The notes beneath the pieces were generated by a model. The model was not told where the DNA came from, made no database searches, and was given only the letters and a program-made list of their open reading frames with translations. From positions 3,286,001 through 3,350,000 of the forward strand of contig NZ_CP071517.1 in the NCBI RefSeq assembly GCF_016613475.2: a stretch of 64,000 nucleotides of DNA. The letters run 5' to 3'. Positions 18,378 to 28,551 of this stretch are shown in pieces; position 1 is the stretch's first letter; every line of letters begins with the position of its first letter. The position numbers were made by a program, and so were the translations under genes. This DNA comes from Lysobacter arenosi. GTDB taxonomy: Bacteria > Pseudomonadota > Gammaproteobacteria > Xanthomonadales > Xanthomonadaceae.

Positions 18378-19736
18378 TCAGCCCTCTGGCGAACCGCTGT
18401 CCGGCTCGACCTCGGGCAGGCGGATGTGGAACACGCTGCCTTGGCCGGGCACGCTTTCCACAGAGATCTCGCCGCCCGAGGCCAGGATCATGTCGTGGAT
18501 CACGGCCAGCCCCAGGCCAGTTCCGCCGCTGTCGGTCTTGGTGCTGAAGAACGGGTCGAAGATCTTCTCGCGGGTCTGGGCGTCCATGCCGTGGCCCGTG
18601 TCGGACAGAAGCAGGCGAGTACCGCCGGAAGCATCGGTGGCTAGGTCAACTCGAAACGTTCCCCCGTCGGGCATCGCGTCACGCGCGTTGGCGGCAATGT
18701 TGATGACCATCAATTCGAACTCGCTGCGGTCGACGCGCACGGGATGCGCATGCAGGTTGTCCGGCAACTCCACGCGAACCGAGGCAGGGAACAACTGCCG
18801 CAGCATGGGGCGCATGCCGACGACGGCCTGGGCGGCATCGAAGACCTTGACCCGTGCGAGATCGTGGCGACTGAACGACAGCAACTTGCGGGTGATCGCC
18901 GTGCCGCGCTCTGCTGCAGTGTCGATGCCGTCCAGGGCTTTCGCGATCGCGGCCTCCTGCAGGTCGCGACGCTCGATGTCGAGGATGCGGTCGCGCTGAC
19001 CGGCATAGCCGCGGATCAGACTGAGGATGTTGCCGAAATCGTGGGCAATGCCACTGGCAAGGCGGCCGGTTGCCTCCAGCTTCTGCGCGTGAATCAGCCG
19101 GGTTTGCGCCTTTTCGCGGGCCTGCATCTCGAGCTGCAGGTTGCGTCCGCGTTGGTCGGATTCCGCCATGGTCTCGCGCAATGCATTGGCGGCCCTGTCG
19201 ATGATCACGGCGATTACGAACTGCATGGCGACCGCTGTCAGAAGGTTGGCGAATGATGCGTCGACCTGCTCGGTCCGCAGCAGGTCGACGACGAACCCGC
19301 TCGCATTGATCACCTGCAAGCTGGCGAAGATCGCCCATAGCGCGCGCCGTCCGAGCATGAGGCCGGCAATGGCCAGGACCATGAACGGCTCGACGTCTCC
19401 TCGCGAACTCATCTCCCGGAAGCCGGCATCGAGGGTTTCAACCACCATGCCGGCCAGCACGGCGGCGAGACCCAAGCGGACCGCGAGGCCGAAGCGGCCG
19501 CGGCGGATCAGGGCGACGCAGGCCAGTTGCACAGTGGCTATCACCAGCGATGTGGCGAGCGAGATCAGGCCACCGCGCGGCATGCCCGCGTACGCGATGT
19601 GGAATGCCCACATCGCGGGCACCGTGATACCCAGGAACAGGAAAAGCGCCTGCATGACGGGCGCATTGCGCCGATCGACCGGGTCGTCGATGGGGACGTC
19701 GCTCAGCCAGTGCACGAATGGATGCCAGAACTTCAC
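18378..19736 (-). CDS. Membrane-bound sensor histidine kinase
   Basis: 452 residues from a GTG at 19736; longer in-frame extensions read as non-protein-like sequence. Residues about 25-180 hold six hydrophobic helices without a large periplasmic domain, suggesting sensing within the membrane. A short coiled linker (MAESDQRGRNLQLEMQAREK) precedes the H box, LASGIAHDFGNIL, with phosphorylated His232 (HDFGN rather than the commoner HDFNN). The ATPase domain has N box NIAANARDAMPDGG, G1 DTGHGMD, F box IFDPFFSTK and G2 GTGLGLAV. It is convergent with, and presumably phosphorylates, the adjacent OmpR-type regulator. The stimulus is unknown. It starts about 280 bases from the divergent subtilase gene and shares that intergenic region. 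Confidence 0.9.
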   Translation of the reverse strand: MKFWHPFVHWLSDVPIDDPVDRRNAPVMQALFLFLGITVPAMWAFHIAYAGMPRGGLISLATSLVIATVQLACVALIRRGRFGLAVRLGLAAVLAGMVVETLDAGFREMSSRGDVEPFMVLAIAGLMLGRRALWAIFASLQVINASGFVVDLLRTEQVDASFANLLTAVAMQFVIAVIIDRAANALRETMAESDQRGRNLQLEMQAREKAQTRLIHAQKLEATGRLASGIAHDFGNILSLIRGYAGQRDRILDIERRDLQEAAIAKALDGIDTAAERGTAITRKLLSFSRHDLARVKVFDAAQAVVGMRPMLRQLFPASVRVELPDNLHAHPVRVDRSEFELMVINIAANARDAMPDGGTFRVDLATDASGGTRLLLSDTGHGMDAQTREKIFDPFFSTKTDSGGTGLGLAVIHDMILASGGEISVESVPGQGSVFHIRLPEVEPDSGSPEG

Positions 19737-19821
19737 GTCAGGCCCTGAAAAAAAGTGATGGGACGCGCGCTGGGAGATTAGCGCTGCAGCGTTCGGCGCG
19801 TGCCGGCGGGCCGCAGGCACA

Positions 19822-19851
19822 GGTGAGCAATTGGTGAGCATGCGGTGAAAG
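19822..19851 (+). promoter_or_regulatory. Three GGTGA direct repeats phased at 11 bp: candidate response-regulator operator
   Basis: GGTGAGCA at 19822, GGTGAGCA at 19833 and GGTGAAAG at 19844 are exactly 11 bp apart. OmpR/PhoB-family regulators typically bind tandem half-sites with this spacing, and one is encoded 1.5 kb away. The array ends 8 bases before a candidate -35 element of the first subtilase promoter. Confidence 0.5.
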
Positions 19852-19859
19852 GTGCGTGC

Positions 19860-19888
19860 GTGACAACGCTTGCACCGTTCCTTAGGTT
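19860..19888 (+). promoter_or_regulatory. Candidate sigma70 promoter of the first subtilase gene
   Basis: GTGACA (19860-19865), 17-base spacer, TAGGTT (19883-19888). The match is weak (3 of 6 in the -10), as for an activator-dependent promoter, and the phased repeats lie directly upstream. Transcription would begin near 19895, giving a leader of about 120 bases that includes the perfect palindrome CCCCTGCCGGCAGGGG at 19926-19941. Confidence 0.35.
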
Positions 19889-20016
19889 CTCGAACTCGGC
19901 AGCCGGCCCAGGACGACGAAGTCAACCCCTGCCGGCAGGGGATTCTTGAGGGGCGCTCGCGTGGACGCAGCGACACCCTTCGCCACTTCGCTAAGCAGTA
20001 CTGGGGAACCGTAGAG

Positions 20017-22059
<2,043 letters not shown>

Positions 22060-22071
22060 TCGGCTCATCCG

Positions 22072-22091
22072 GGCCCGGAAGTCACCGGGCC
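22072..22091 (+). other. GC-rich hairpin between the first subtilase and the adhesin gene
   Basis: GGCCCGG, 6-base loop, CCGGGCC, 12 bases after the subtilase stop. There is no T-run, so it is more likely an mRNA-stabilising or processing element than a classical terminator. The leader before the adhesin start (22092-22175) shows no clear promoter. Confidence 0.35.
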
Positions 22092-22175
22092 AACCACACA
22101 TTCGCGACAACGTCCACGGACGCCCGCTGATCCGGGCATCCGAGGGCGGATATTCGGCTGATCAAAGGATTCATT

Positions 22176-25100
22176 GTGAACAAGATCTACAGCAAGGTTT
22201 GGAACAAGGCGCTGGGCCAGATGGTCGTGGCCTCCGAGTTGGCCAGCAGCGACACGGTCGGCGTGGTTACGGGTGCCAGGCGTTTGTCGCCGGCGCGTCA
22301 TCCGCTGGGCATGGCGCTGGCCCTCGTGTTGATCAGCGCAACGTCGCTGGTCGCACACGCCGGCGAGGGCATCCATGTCAATGACGGTTCCGACGCGGAC
22401 TGTGTGGCAGTGCCGGACGACACCAGCGGCGCCGTGCTCGCCATTTCCGACGCCGCGCGCTGCGGCACGTCCGACGCAGACACGCAAACCGACCGCGTGC
22501 TGTTCCATGGCGATGGTGCCGGTGCCAACTCGCTCAGCCTGGGCGGCGCTCTCAGTGTCAACAGTGGCCGCATCAACCTGGGTGGCGGCGCTAGTGGCGA
22601 CATGATGCTTGGCGATGCGTCGACCACGGCCACCGGCGGCAACGCCGTGGCCATCGGTTCGTCGGCGTTTGCCGGCAACAGCAACGCGATTGCGGTGGGT
22701 ACCGTTGCGACCGCGACCGGCCTGGGCGCCATCAGCGTCGGCGACAACAGCTTCGCGCTGGCCGACAACGCCCTCGCCGCCGGCGTCAACAGCGTCGCGG
22801 TCGGCACCGAAAGCAATGCGGTCGGCTACAACAGCAACGCACTGGGCAACAACAGCACGGCCGTGGGCAGCTTCAGTTTCGCGATGGGCGATGGCAGCAC
22901 CGCCACCGGTTACACCGCCAGTGCGCTCGGCCTCAACAGCACGGCCAATGGTTACGGCGCCGCGGCAGGTGGCAGCTACGACGTGGCGATCGGCCACAAC
23001 GCCACGACCGATGCGTATGGCTGGAACGTCGCCATCGGCGGCAACAGCTACGCACTGGCGAACGGCGTCTCTGTCGGCTTCCGCTCGTCGGCCAATGGCG
23101 GCAGCGCCATCGCCGTCGGCTTCACCACCAACGCCTACGGTGCATATGCCACCGCCATGGGCGCCTTCGCCAACGCCGGCGATGGTTACGCGACCGCGCT
23201 GGGCAACGGTGCACGGGCCATGAAGTGGCAAGCCGTTGCGGTGGGGTCGTCCGCCAGCGCGACCGGGTATGGCAGTGTGGCCGTGGGCCCGTATGCATCA
23301 GCGTCGGGCGGCAACGCGCTGGCCGTGGGTGGCTCAAGCGCCGCCAGTGGCAATCAGTCCATCGCCATCGGCGTCGACAGCCTGCAATCGGCGTCCGTCG
23401 TGGGTGCGATGGCCGAGGGTTCAGAGAGCCTGGCCATTGGCTCCGAAGCCCGGGCCAGCGGCGACAGCAGCGTGGGGCTTGGTGCCCACGCCTGGGGTGG
23501 CAACGAGTTCGCCACCGCGGTGGGCGCGGAAAGCTGGGCGACCGGCGCGGCCGCCACTTCGCTGGGCTACAACAGTTATGGCTTCGGAGACAACGCGCTT
23601 GCCATCGGCGCCAACGCCTGGGCGATGGCACTCAACAGCACGGCGCTGGGTTCCGAGACCTCGGCCACGGCAGAGAACAGCGTGGCGATCGGCCACGGCT
23701 CGGCCACCGGAGATCGCGTCGATACGGTCTCGATGGGCGCGGCACAGACGTGGACCGACGACTACGGTTTGGTCCATGCGGCGATCGACCGTCAGGTCAC
23801 CAACGTTGCCGCAGGCACCGAGGCGACCGATGCGGTCAACAAGGCGCAGCTGGATGAAGTGGCCGACGGCATCGCCGACGCCAACGACTACTTTGCCGCC
23901 ACCGGTAGCGGCGACGGCAGCGATGTGGCCGTCGCCACCGGCGATCACGCCACCGCAGCTGGCGCATTCAGCACGGCGACCGGGGTGGAGAGCAGCGCGT
24001 TCGGCTTCCAGAGCAGCGCGTGGGGCGATTACGCGACCGCGGCCGGCAGCGGCAGCCTCGCCCTGGGCACATACAGCACCGCGGTCGGCACCGCCTCCAC
24101 GGCGGTCGGCGACTACAGCACCGCGCACGGCTTCCAGGCGCAGGCGCTGGATGTAGGCGCGACTGCGATGGGCTCCGGTTCGGAGGCCAACAAGTACGGC
24201 AGCACGGCGATCGGCACCGATTCGGTGTCCTCCGGTCGCCTGTCGAGTGCGTTTGGCGCGCTGGCCACGGCGACCGGCGAATCCGGCATCGCGATGGGCG
24301 TCAACAGCAATGCCTCCGGCAGCTTCGGTAGCATCGCGATGGGTTACGGTGCCGCATCTTCGGGCAATCGCACCGTCGCCATCGGTGCGAGCAGCATGGC
24401 GACGGGTAATTTCGGCGTTGCCATCGGCGAAGCCAGCAATGCCACCGGACTGCATTCGCTCGCACTGGGCGGCAAGTCGCACCCCAGCCTCTTTGGCGCA
24501 CCGCGTGCGACCCAGGCACTCGGCCAGAACTCGATGGCTGTCGGAGCAGGCGCGTACACCGAGGGCAGGAATGCCATCACGATCGGCCCGGGCACCACAT
24601 GGGGCGAGAACTCCATTGCGGTGGGCCTGAAAGCCTTCGGTCAGTTCAAGGACTCGGTGGCGCTTGGCCCCAATGCGCGCAGCATCCACGAAGGTTCGGT
24701 CGCGCTCGGCGCCGGATCGCAGACCAACCGGCTGGGCAGCATTGCGATCGGCAATTCGACCACCGGCCTGACCCGCCAGATCACTGGTGTCGCGGCCGGC
24801 ACCGAGGCGACCGATGCCGTCAACAAGGCGCAGCTCGATGCCATCGCCACGACCGTTGGTGGCGTCGCTGCGAACGCGGTCGGCTACGACGGCGCGAGCA
24901 AGGATCTGGTCACCCTCGGTGGCGCCGCGGGCACCAGCATCGCCAACCTGAAGGCCGGCACCAACGCGATGGACGCGGTGAACTTCGCGCAGTTGTCGTC
25001 GCTCGCCGCGGCACTCGGCGGCGGCGCAGCCTTCGACGGCAATGGCCTGATGGTCGCACCCGCCTACACGATCCAGGGTGGCGCTCATGGCGATATCGGC

Positions 25101-25958
25101 TCGGCGTTCGGCGCGATCGACAGCACGCTGAGCGGCATCATCGGCCGACTTGGCACGCTCGAGCAGACGCCGGGCGTGGGCATGCCGGTCGGCAGCGGTG
25201 ACGGCCTGGCCATTGGCGATGGCAGCCATGCGCAGGGCGCAAGCGACAGCGCGTACGGCAACGGCGCCACCGTCGCCGCCGACGGCAGCACCGCGGTGGG
25301 CAGCAACGCCACGATCAGCGTCGAGGCAACCAACGCCGTCGCTGTCGGCGCCGACAGCAGCGTCACCGCCGCATCGGGCACGGCGCTGGGCCAGGGCGCG
25401 TCGGTCAGTGCCGACAACGCGGTCGCGATCGGCCGTGGTTCGGTGGCCGACCAGGCCAACACCGTGTCGATGGGCAGCGCGGGCAGCGAACGTCGCGTGA
25501 CCAACGTCGCCGCCGGCACCGCCGCGACCGATGCCGCCAACGTGCAGCAGATGCAGGACGGTGACGCGGCAGCGGTGGCCTCGGCCAACGCCTACACCGA
25601 CACCACCGCGACGCAGACGTTGACGCGCGCCAACAGCTACACCGACAGCAGGCTGCAGGCGTTGGACGACAACTTCAGCAACCTCAGCAACGAGATCGGC
25701 CTGCGCCTGGGCAAGCAGGACGAGCGCATCGACCGCCAGGGTGCGATGAGCTCGGCCATGATGAACATGTCGATCAACGCCGCCAACTCGCGCAGCCAGC
25801 GCGGCCGCGTGGCGGTGGGTGCCGGCTGGCAGAACGGCGAAAGCGCGCTGTCGGTGGGCTACTCCAAGGCAGTCGGCGAGCGCGCCTCGTTCTCCATCGG
25901 TGGTGCCTTCAGCAGCGACGAAAGCTCCGCCGGCGTGGGCTTCGGCATCGATCTGTAA
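22176..25958 (+). CDS. Trimeric autotransporter adhesin (YadA/Hia-like, type Vc)
   Basis: 1,260 residues, GTG start preceded by AAAGGA. The N-terminus MNKIYSKVWNKALGQ is an extended signal peptide region (ESPR), and the signal core ends near residue 64 (SLVAHA). Residues about 120-540 and 575-850 are YadA-head repeats, mostly 14 residues long, built on AxAxGxxSxA patterns. HIM/neck segments with DAVNKAQL occur near 550 and 875, DAVNFAQL near 930, and a neck-like ATDAANVQQM near 1115. A short coiled-coil stalk (LDDNFSNLSNEIGLRLGKQ) precedes the C-terminal anchor (about 1191-1260: SRSQRGRVAVGAGWQNGES...GVGFGIDL), four strands per monomer forming the trimeric barrel. The family mediates adhesion to surfaces, hosts or other cells; the ligand is unknown. 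Flanked on both sides by subtilase genes on the same strand. Confidence 0.95.
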   Translation: MNKIYSKVWNKALGQMVVASELASSDTVGVVTGARRLSPARHPLGMALALVLISATSLVAHAGEGIHVNDGSDADCVAVPDDTSGAVLAISDAARCGTSDADTQTDRVLFHGDGAGANSLSLGGALSVNSGRINLGGGASGDMMLGDASTTATGGNAVAIGSSAFAGNSNAIAVGTVATATGLGAISVGDNSFALADNALAAGVNSVAVGTESNAVGYNSNALGNNSTAVGSFSFAMGDGSTATGYTASALGLNSTANGYGAAAGGSYDVAIGHNATTDAYGWNVAIGGNSYALANGVSVGFRSSANGGSAIAVGFTTNAYGAYATAMGAFANAGDGYATALGNGARAMKWQAVAVGSSASATGYGSVAVGPYASASGGNALAVGGSSAASGNQSIAIGVDSLQSASVVGAMAEGSESLAIGSEARASGDSSVGLGAHAWGGNEFATAVGAESWATGAAATSLGYNSYGFGDNALAIGANAWAMALNSTALGSETSATAENSVAIGHGSATGDRVDTVSMGAAQTWTDDYGLVHAAIDRQVTNVAAGTEATDAVNKAQLDEVADGIADANDYFAATGSGDGSDVAVATGDHATAAGAFSTATGVESSAFGFQSSAWGDYATAAGSGSLALGTYSTAVGTASTAVGDYSTAHGFQAQALDVGATAMGSGSEANKYGSTAIGTDSVSSGRLSSAFGALATATGESGIAMGVNSNASGSFGSIAMGYGAASSGNRTVAIGASSMATGNFGVAIGEASNATGLHSLALGGKSHPSLFGAPRATQALGQNSMAVGAGAYTEGRNAITIGPGTTWGENSIAVGLKAFGQFKDSVALGPNARSIHEGSVALGAGSQTNRLGSIAIGNSTTGLTRQITGVAAGTEATDAVNKAQLDAIATTVGGVAANAVGYDGASKDLVTLGGAAGTSIANLKAGTNAMDAVNFAQLSSLAAALGGGAAFDGNGLMVAPAYTIQGGAHGDIGSAFGAIDSTLSGIIGRLGTLEQTPGVGMPVGSGDGLAIGDGSHAQGASDSAYGNGATVAADGSTAVGSNATISVEATNAVAVGADSSVTAASGTALGQGASVSADNAVAIGRGSVADQANTVSMGSAGSERRVTNVAAGTAATDAANVQQMQDGDAAAVASANAYTDTTATQTLTRANSYTDSRLQALDDNFSNLSNEIGLRLGKQDERIDRQGAMSSAMMNMSINAANSRSQRGRVAVGAGWQNGESALSVGYSKAVGERASFSIGGAFSSDESSAGVGFGIDL

Positions 25959-25966
25959 GTCGCATT

Positions 25967-25995
25967 CCGTCGGCAGCGCGTGAGCCTGCCGACGG
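25967..25995 (+). terminator. Hairpin after the adhesin gene (possible terminator, no T-run)
   Basis: A perfect 10-bp stem, CCGTCGGCAG / CTGCCGACGG, with a 9-base loop starts 8 bases after the adhesin stop. The bases that follow (ACCTCTTGCGG) are not T-rich, so partial termination or transcript stabilisation between the adhesin and the second protease is as likely as full termination. Confidence 0.4.
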
Positions 25996-26093
25996 ACCTC
26001 TTGCGGCCAATTCGAATTCAGAAATGCAGGCGAAGCGGCAGGGCAGCGCCACAGCCCGCTTCGCCCCTTCACCATCTTCGGGAGTAGGAACAC

Positions 26094-27974
26094 ATGAGCA
26101 AGCAAACGCGCGTCATCGGCGCCAGCATCCTCGGCACCGCCATCGTGGCGGCGCTGTCGGCCTTCGCTGCCGGCCACATCGGCGAAGGCGGCACCGCGTT
26201 GACCCAGGCCAAGGTTGCTGCGATCAACACCGCCGCGACCGGCACCGGCGCGGACGCATCCCCGGCAAGCAGCACGCACCTGACCACGCTGCTGCCAGCC
26301 GCACCGGCGGCGCAGGCAGGTTTCGATCGCTTCATCATCAAATACAAGGATGACGCCGTGGCCGCTCGCAGCCGCACGGCGATGATCGGCGCGATGGGCA
26401 ATGCTGTTGCCCGCGCAGGCATCCGCGCCGCTGCCGGTGGGGCCGTGGAGGTCAGGCACCTGCGCCGCATGGGCGTGGGCGCCGACGTGGTCAAACTCGG
26501 ACGTGCACTCGACCGCGTCGAGACCGAAACCCTGTTGGCGCTGCTGCGTTCGGATCCGTCGGTGCAGTACGCGCAGCCCGACCTGCGCCTGCAGCGACTG
26601 GACTTCGTGCCCGATGACACCCGTTACGAGCTGCAGTGGCACTACCTCGACAATGCTGCCGGCATCCGCGCGCCGAAGGCGTGGGACCTCTCGCGGGGCG
26701 CAGGCATCAAGGTGGCAGTGCTCGATACCGGCTACCTGGACCACCAGGACCTGGGTGCGAACATCGTTCCCGGCTACGACTTCATCAGCGATGTTGCGAT
26801 CGCCAACGACGGCGACGGCCGTGACGCCGACGCACACGATCCGGGCGACTGGGAAGGCAGTGAGCGCAGTTCCTTCCACGGCACCCACGTGGCCGGCACC
26901 ATCGCTGCGGTGACCAACAACGCCAAGGGGCTGGCCGGCGTCGCCTTCGATGCCAAGGTCATGCCGGTGCGCGTGCTCGGCACCGGCGGCGGTGACCTTT
27001 CCGACATCGCCGATGCGATCACCTGGGCGTCGGGCGGTGCAGTCGATGGCATGGAGGTCAATGCCGATCCGGCCGAGGTCATCAACATGAGCCTGGGTGG
27101 TGCTGGAACCTGTTCCAGTACCCCTGCGCTGCAGGCGGCGATCGATGGCGCGATCTCGCGCGGCGTCACGGTGGTTGTCGCCGCCGGCAACAACGGCGCC
27201 GATGCCGCCAACTTCACCCCGGCCAGCTGCCCCGGCGTGATCACGGTCGGCGCCCATGGTAGCAACGGCGCCCGTTCGTACTTCTCCAACTACGGCAACA
27301 CCGTGACGCTGTCGGCACCAGGTGGCGACGCCAGCGGCAGTGCCGATGCGAACGACCGCTGGATCTGGTCGTTGGGTAACAGCGGCACCACCACGCCGGT
27401 CGCCAGCCCGGACGGTGACCGCGTCGTCGGCATGATCGGCACGTCGATGGCCAGCCCGCACATTGCCGGCGTGGTCGCGTTGATGCAGACCGCCGCCGTC
27501 GCCGCGGGCCAGCCGGCACTCACGCCGGCGCAGGTGCGTTACATCCTGCGCAAGACCGCACGCCCGTTCGTTGTCGCGCCCCCGGCAAGCACGCCGATGG
27601 GCGCGGGCATGGTCGACGCCACGGCCGCCGTCCTGGCTGCGCGGACACCGGTGCCGACCAATCCGAGCACGCTGCTGACCAATCGCGTTGCATTGAACGG
27701 CCTGGCAGGTGCGATCGGTGAGGGGCTGATGTTCGAGGTCACCTTGCCGGCCGGTCGCCCGAGCCTGAACCTGCGCACTTACGGTGGTAGCGGTGACGTG
27801 ACCCTGTACGTCTCTCCCGAGATCAAGCCGAGCACGGTCCTGTACGACCGCAAGTCGGACAAGTTCGGCAACGGCGAGGCGGTGGTCTACTCCTACCCGC
27901 AGGCCGGCACGTACTACGTGTACGTGGTCGGCGCCAAGGCGTTTGCCGGCGTCTCTGTGATGGCGACCTACTAG
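26094..27974 (+). CDS. Secreted S8 subtilisin-like serine protease with C-terminal PPC-type domain (copy 2)
   Basis: 626 residues. The signal peptide VIGASILGTAIVAALSAFAA resembles that of copy 1. The propeptide begins FDRFIIKYKDDAVAARSR. The triad is Asp211 (VLDTGY), His262 (HGTHVAGTI) and Ser451 (GTSMASPHIAG); VVAAGNNG carries the oxyanion Asn. The C-terminal domain from about 540 (LNLRTYGGSGDVTLYVS...AGTYYVYVVG) is PPC-like. GGGAGTAGG sits before the ATG. Nearly every block aligns with copy 1, so the two are paralogues; copy 2 is shorter mainly between Asp and His and in the C-terminal domain. It is 135 bases downstream of the adhesin gene. Predicted extracellular protease; substrate unknown. 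Confidence 0.92.
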   Translation: MSKQTRVIGASILGTAIVAALSAFAAGHIGEGGTALTQAKVAAINTAATGTGADASPASSTHLTTLLPAAPAAQAGFDRFIIKYKDDAVAARSRTAMIGAMGNAVARAGIRAAAGGAVEVRHLRRMGVGADVVKLGRALDRVETETLLALLRSDPSVQYAQPDLRLQRLDFVPDDTRYELQWHYLDNAAGIRAPKAWDLSRGAGIKVAVLDTGYLDHQDLGANIVPGYDFISDVAIANDGDGRDADAHDPGDWEGSERSSFHGTHVAGTIAAVTNNAKGLAGVAFDAKVMPVRVLGTGGGDLSDIADAITWASGGAVDGMEVNADPAEVINMSLGGAGTCSSTPALQAAIDGAISRGVTVVVAAGNNGADAANFTPASCPGVITVGAHGSNGARSYFSNYGNTVTLSAPGGDASGSADANDRWIWSLGNSGTTTPVASPDGDRVVGMIGTSMASPHIAGVVALMQTAAVAAGQPALTPAQVRYILRKTARPFVVAPPASTPMGAGMVDATAAVLAARTPVPTNPSTLLTNRVALNGLAGAIGEGLMFEVTLPAGRPSLNLRTYGGSGDVTLYVSPEIKPSTVLYDRKSDKFGNGEAVVYSYPQAGTYYVYVVGAKAFAGVSVMATY

Positions 27975-27987
27975 CAACAGCAAAAGG

Positions 27988-28038
27988 GGCGGGGATCGTT
28001 CCCCGCCTCGGGACTCGTGGGCCGAGGTCGGCCCACGA
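27988..28038 (+). terminator. Tandem strong hairpins after the second subtilase
   Basis: The first hairpin is GGCGGGGA-TCGT-TCCCCGCC (27988-28007). The second is an 11-base inverted repeat, TCGTGGGCCGA-GG-TCGGCCCACGA (28015-28038). They begin 13 bases after the stop and, though lacking a T-run, probably end or protect the subtilase transcript. Confidence 0.5.
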
Positions 28039-28260
28039 CGTAAGTTGCATCGGCGCAGCTCACGTCAGCTCCGGCGCCTTCGTTTCGATCGCCTCCTCCG
28101 GGTGAGAGGCGGCCTCGAGATCACCGTCTCTTCCACGGCACGTCCTCACGCTGGGCAGTCGCACACTCCGACGATGGGGCGCGAATGCGATGGGGAGTCG
28201 ATGGGAAGTCGGAGGTAGAGGGGAATGTCGCGAATGGGCGCAATGCTCATCGCTGGAGAT

Positions 28261-28489
28261 GAAGTCGACGTCGATGACGTTGACGTGCTCACCACCAAGA
28301 CCGTCGACAATCCCGCGCCGGACGTCAGTGCGCCGAGTAGCGGGCAACCCCGTCACATGCAGCGGCGCAGCGTGCCCGCCTGCCGCACTGACGGTCTCCA
28401 GCCTGTTGTCGGGGGTGACCCTGGCAACCCTCGCCCCGGCGGCGCCGGACAACACTGCAACGTTTACGTTCACCTGCAATGTGCCCTAG
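28261..28489 (+). pseudogene. Probable decayed DUF11 (surface protein) domain fragment
   Basis: Two adjoining plus frames each carry part of a DUF11-like domain. One frame, near 28267-28330, gives VLTTKTVDNPAPDV, a typical DUF11 opening strand. The next frame, 28340-28489, gives VAGNPVTCSGAACPP, LTVSSLLSGVTLATLAP and DNTATFTFTCNVP before TAG, like the closing half of such a domain. The middle (the VTNxGP...DxLPxG part) is missing and the frame shifts, so nothing complete can be made. Judged from motif style only. The surrounding bases 28039-28260 show no supported gene. Confidence 0.4.
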
Positions 28490-28538
28490 CGGGCACATTC
28501 ACCGTCCCCTTTCCCTGGCCGCCGAGGCGACCAGGGAA
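28478..28538. other. Two perfect hairpins between the DUF11 remnant and putA
   Basis: AATGTGCCC-TAGC-GGGCACATT lies at 28478-28499. TTCCCTGG / CCAGGGAA lies at 28511-28538, with an inner CGCC-GA-GGCG stem. The second is 13 bases past the putA stop on the minus strand and may act as its 3' structure. Neither is followed by a T-run on either strand. Confidence 0.4.
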
Positions 28539-28551
28539 GAGCAGTGCCTTG

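Noticed and set aside
22600..25500. Regular short repeats that could suggest a CRISPR array
   Set aside because: The period is 42 bases or multiples in frame (14-residue YadA head repeats), units are degenerate and coding, and there are no distinct spacers.
23421..27983. 1,520-codon open frame on the minus strand opposite the adhesin and second subtilase
   Set aside because: Same shadow effect; low-complexity His/Arg/Gly/Ala composition and no signal peptide or motif.
28060..28479. 139-codon minus-strand frame in the gene-free stretch before putA
   Set aside because: No ribosome site, no recognised domain, and the DUF11-like signal is on the opposite strand.
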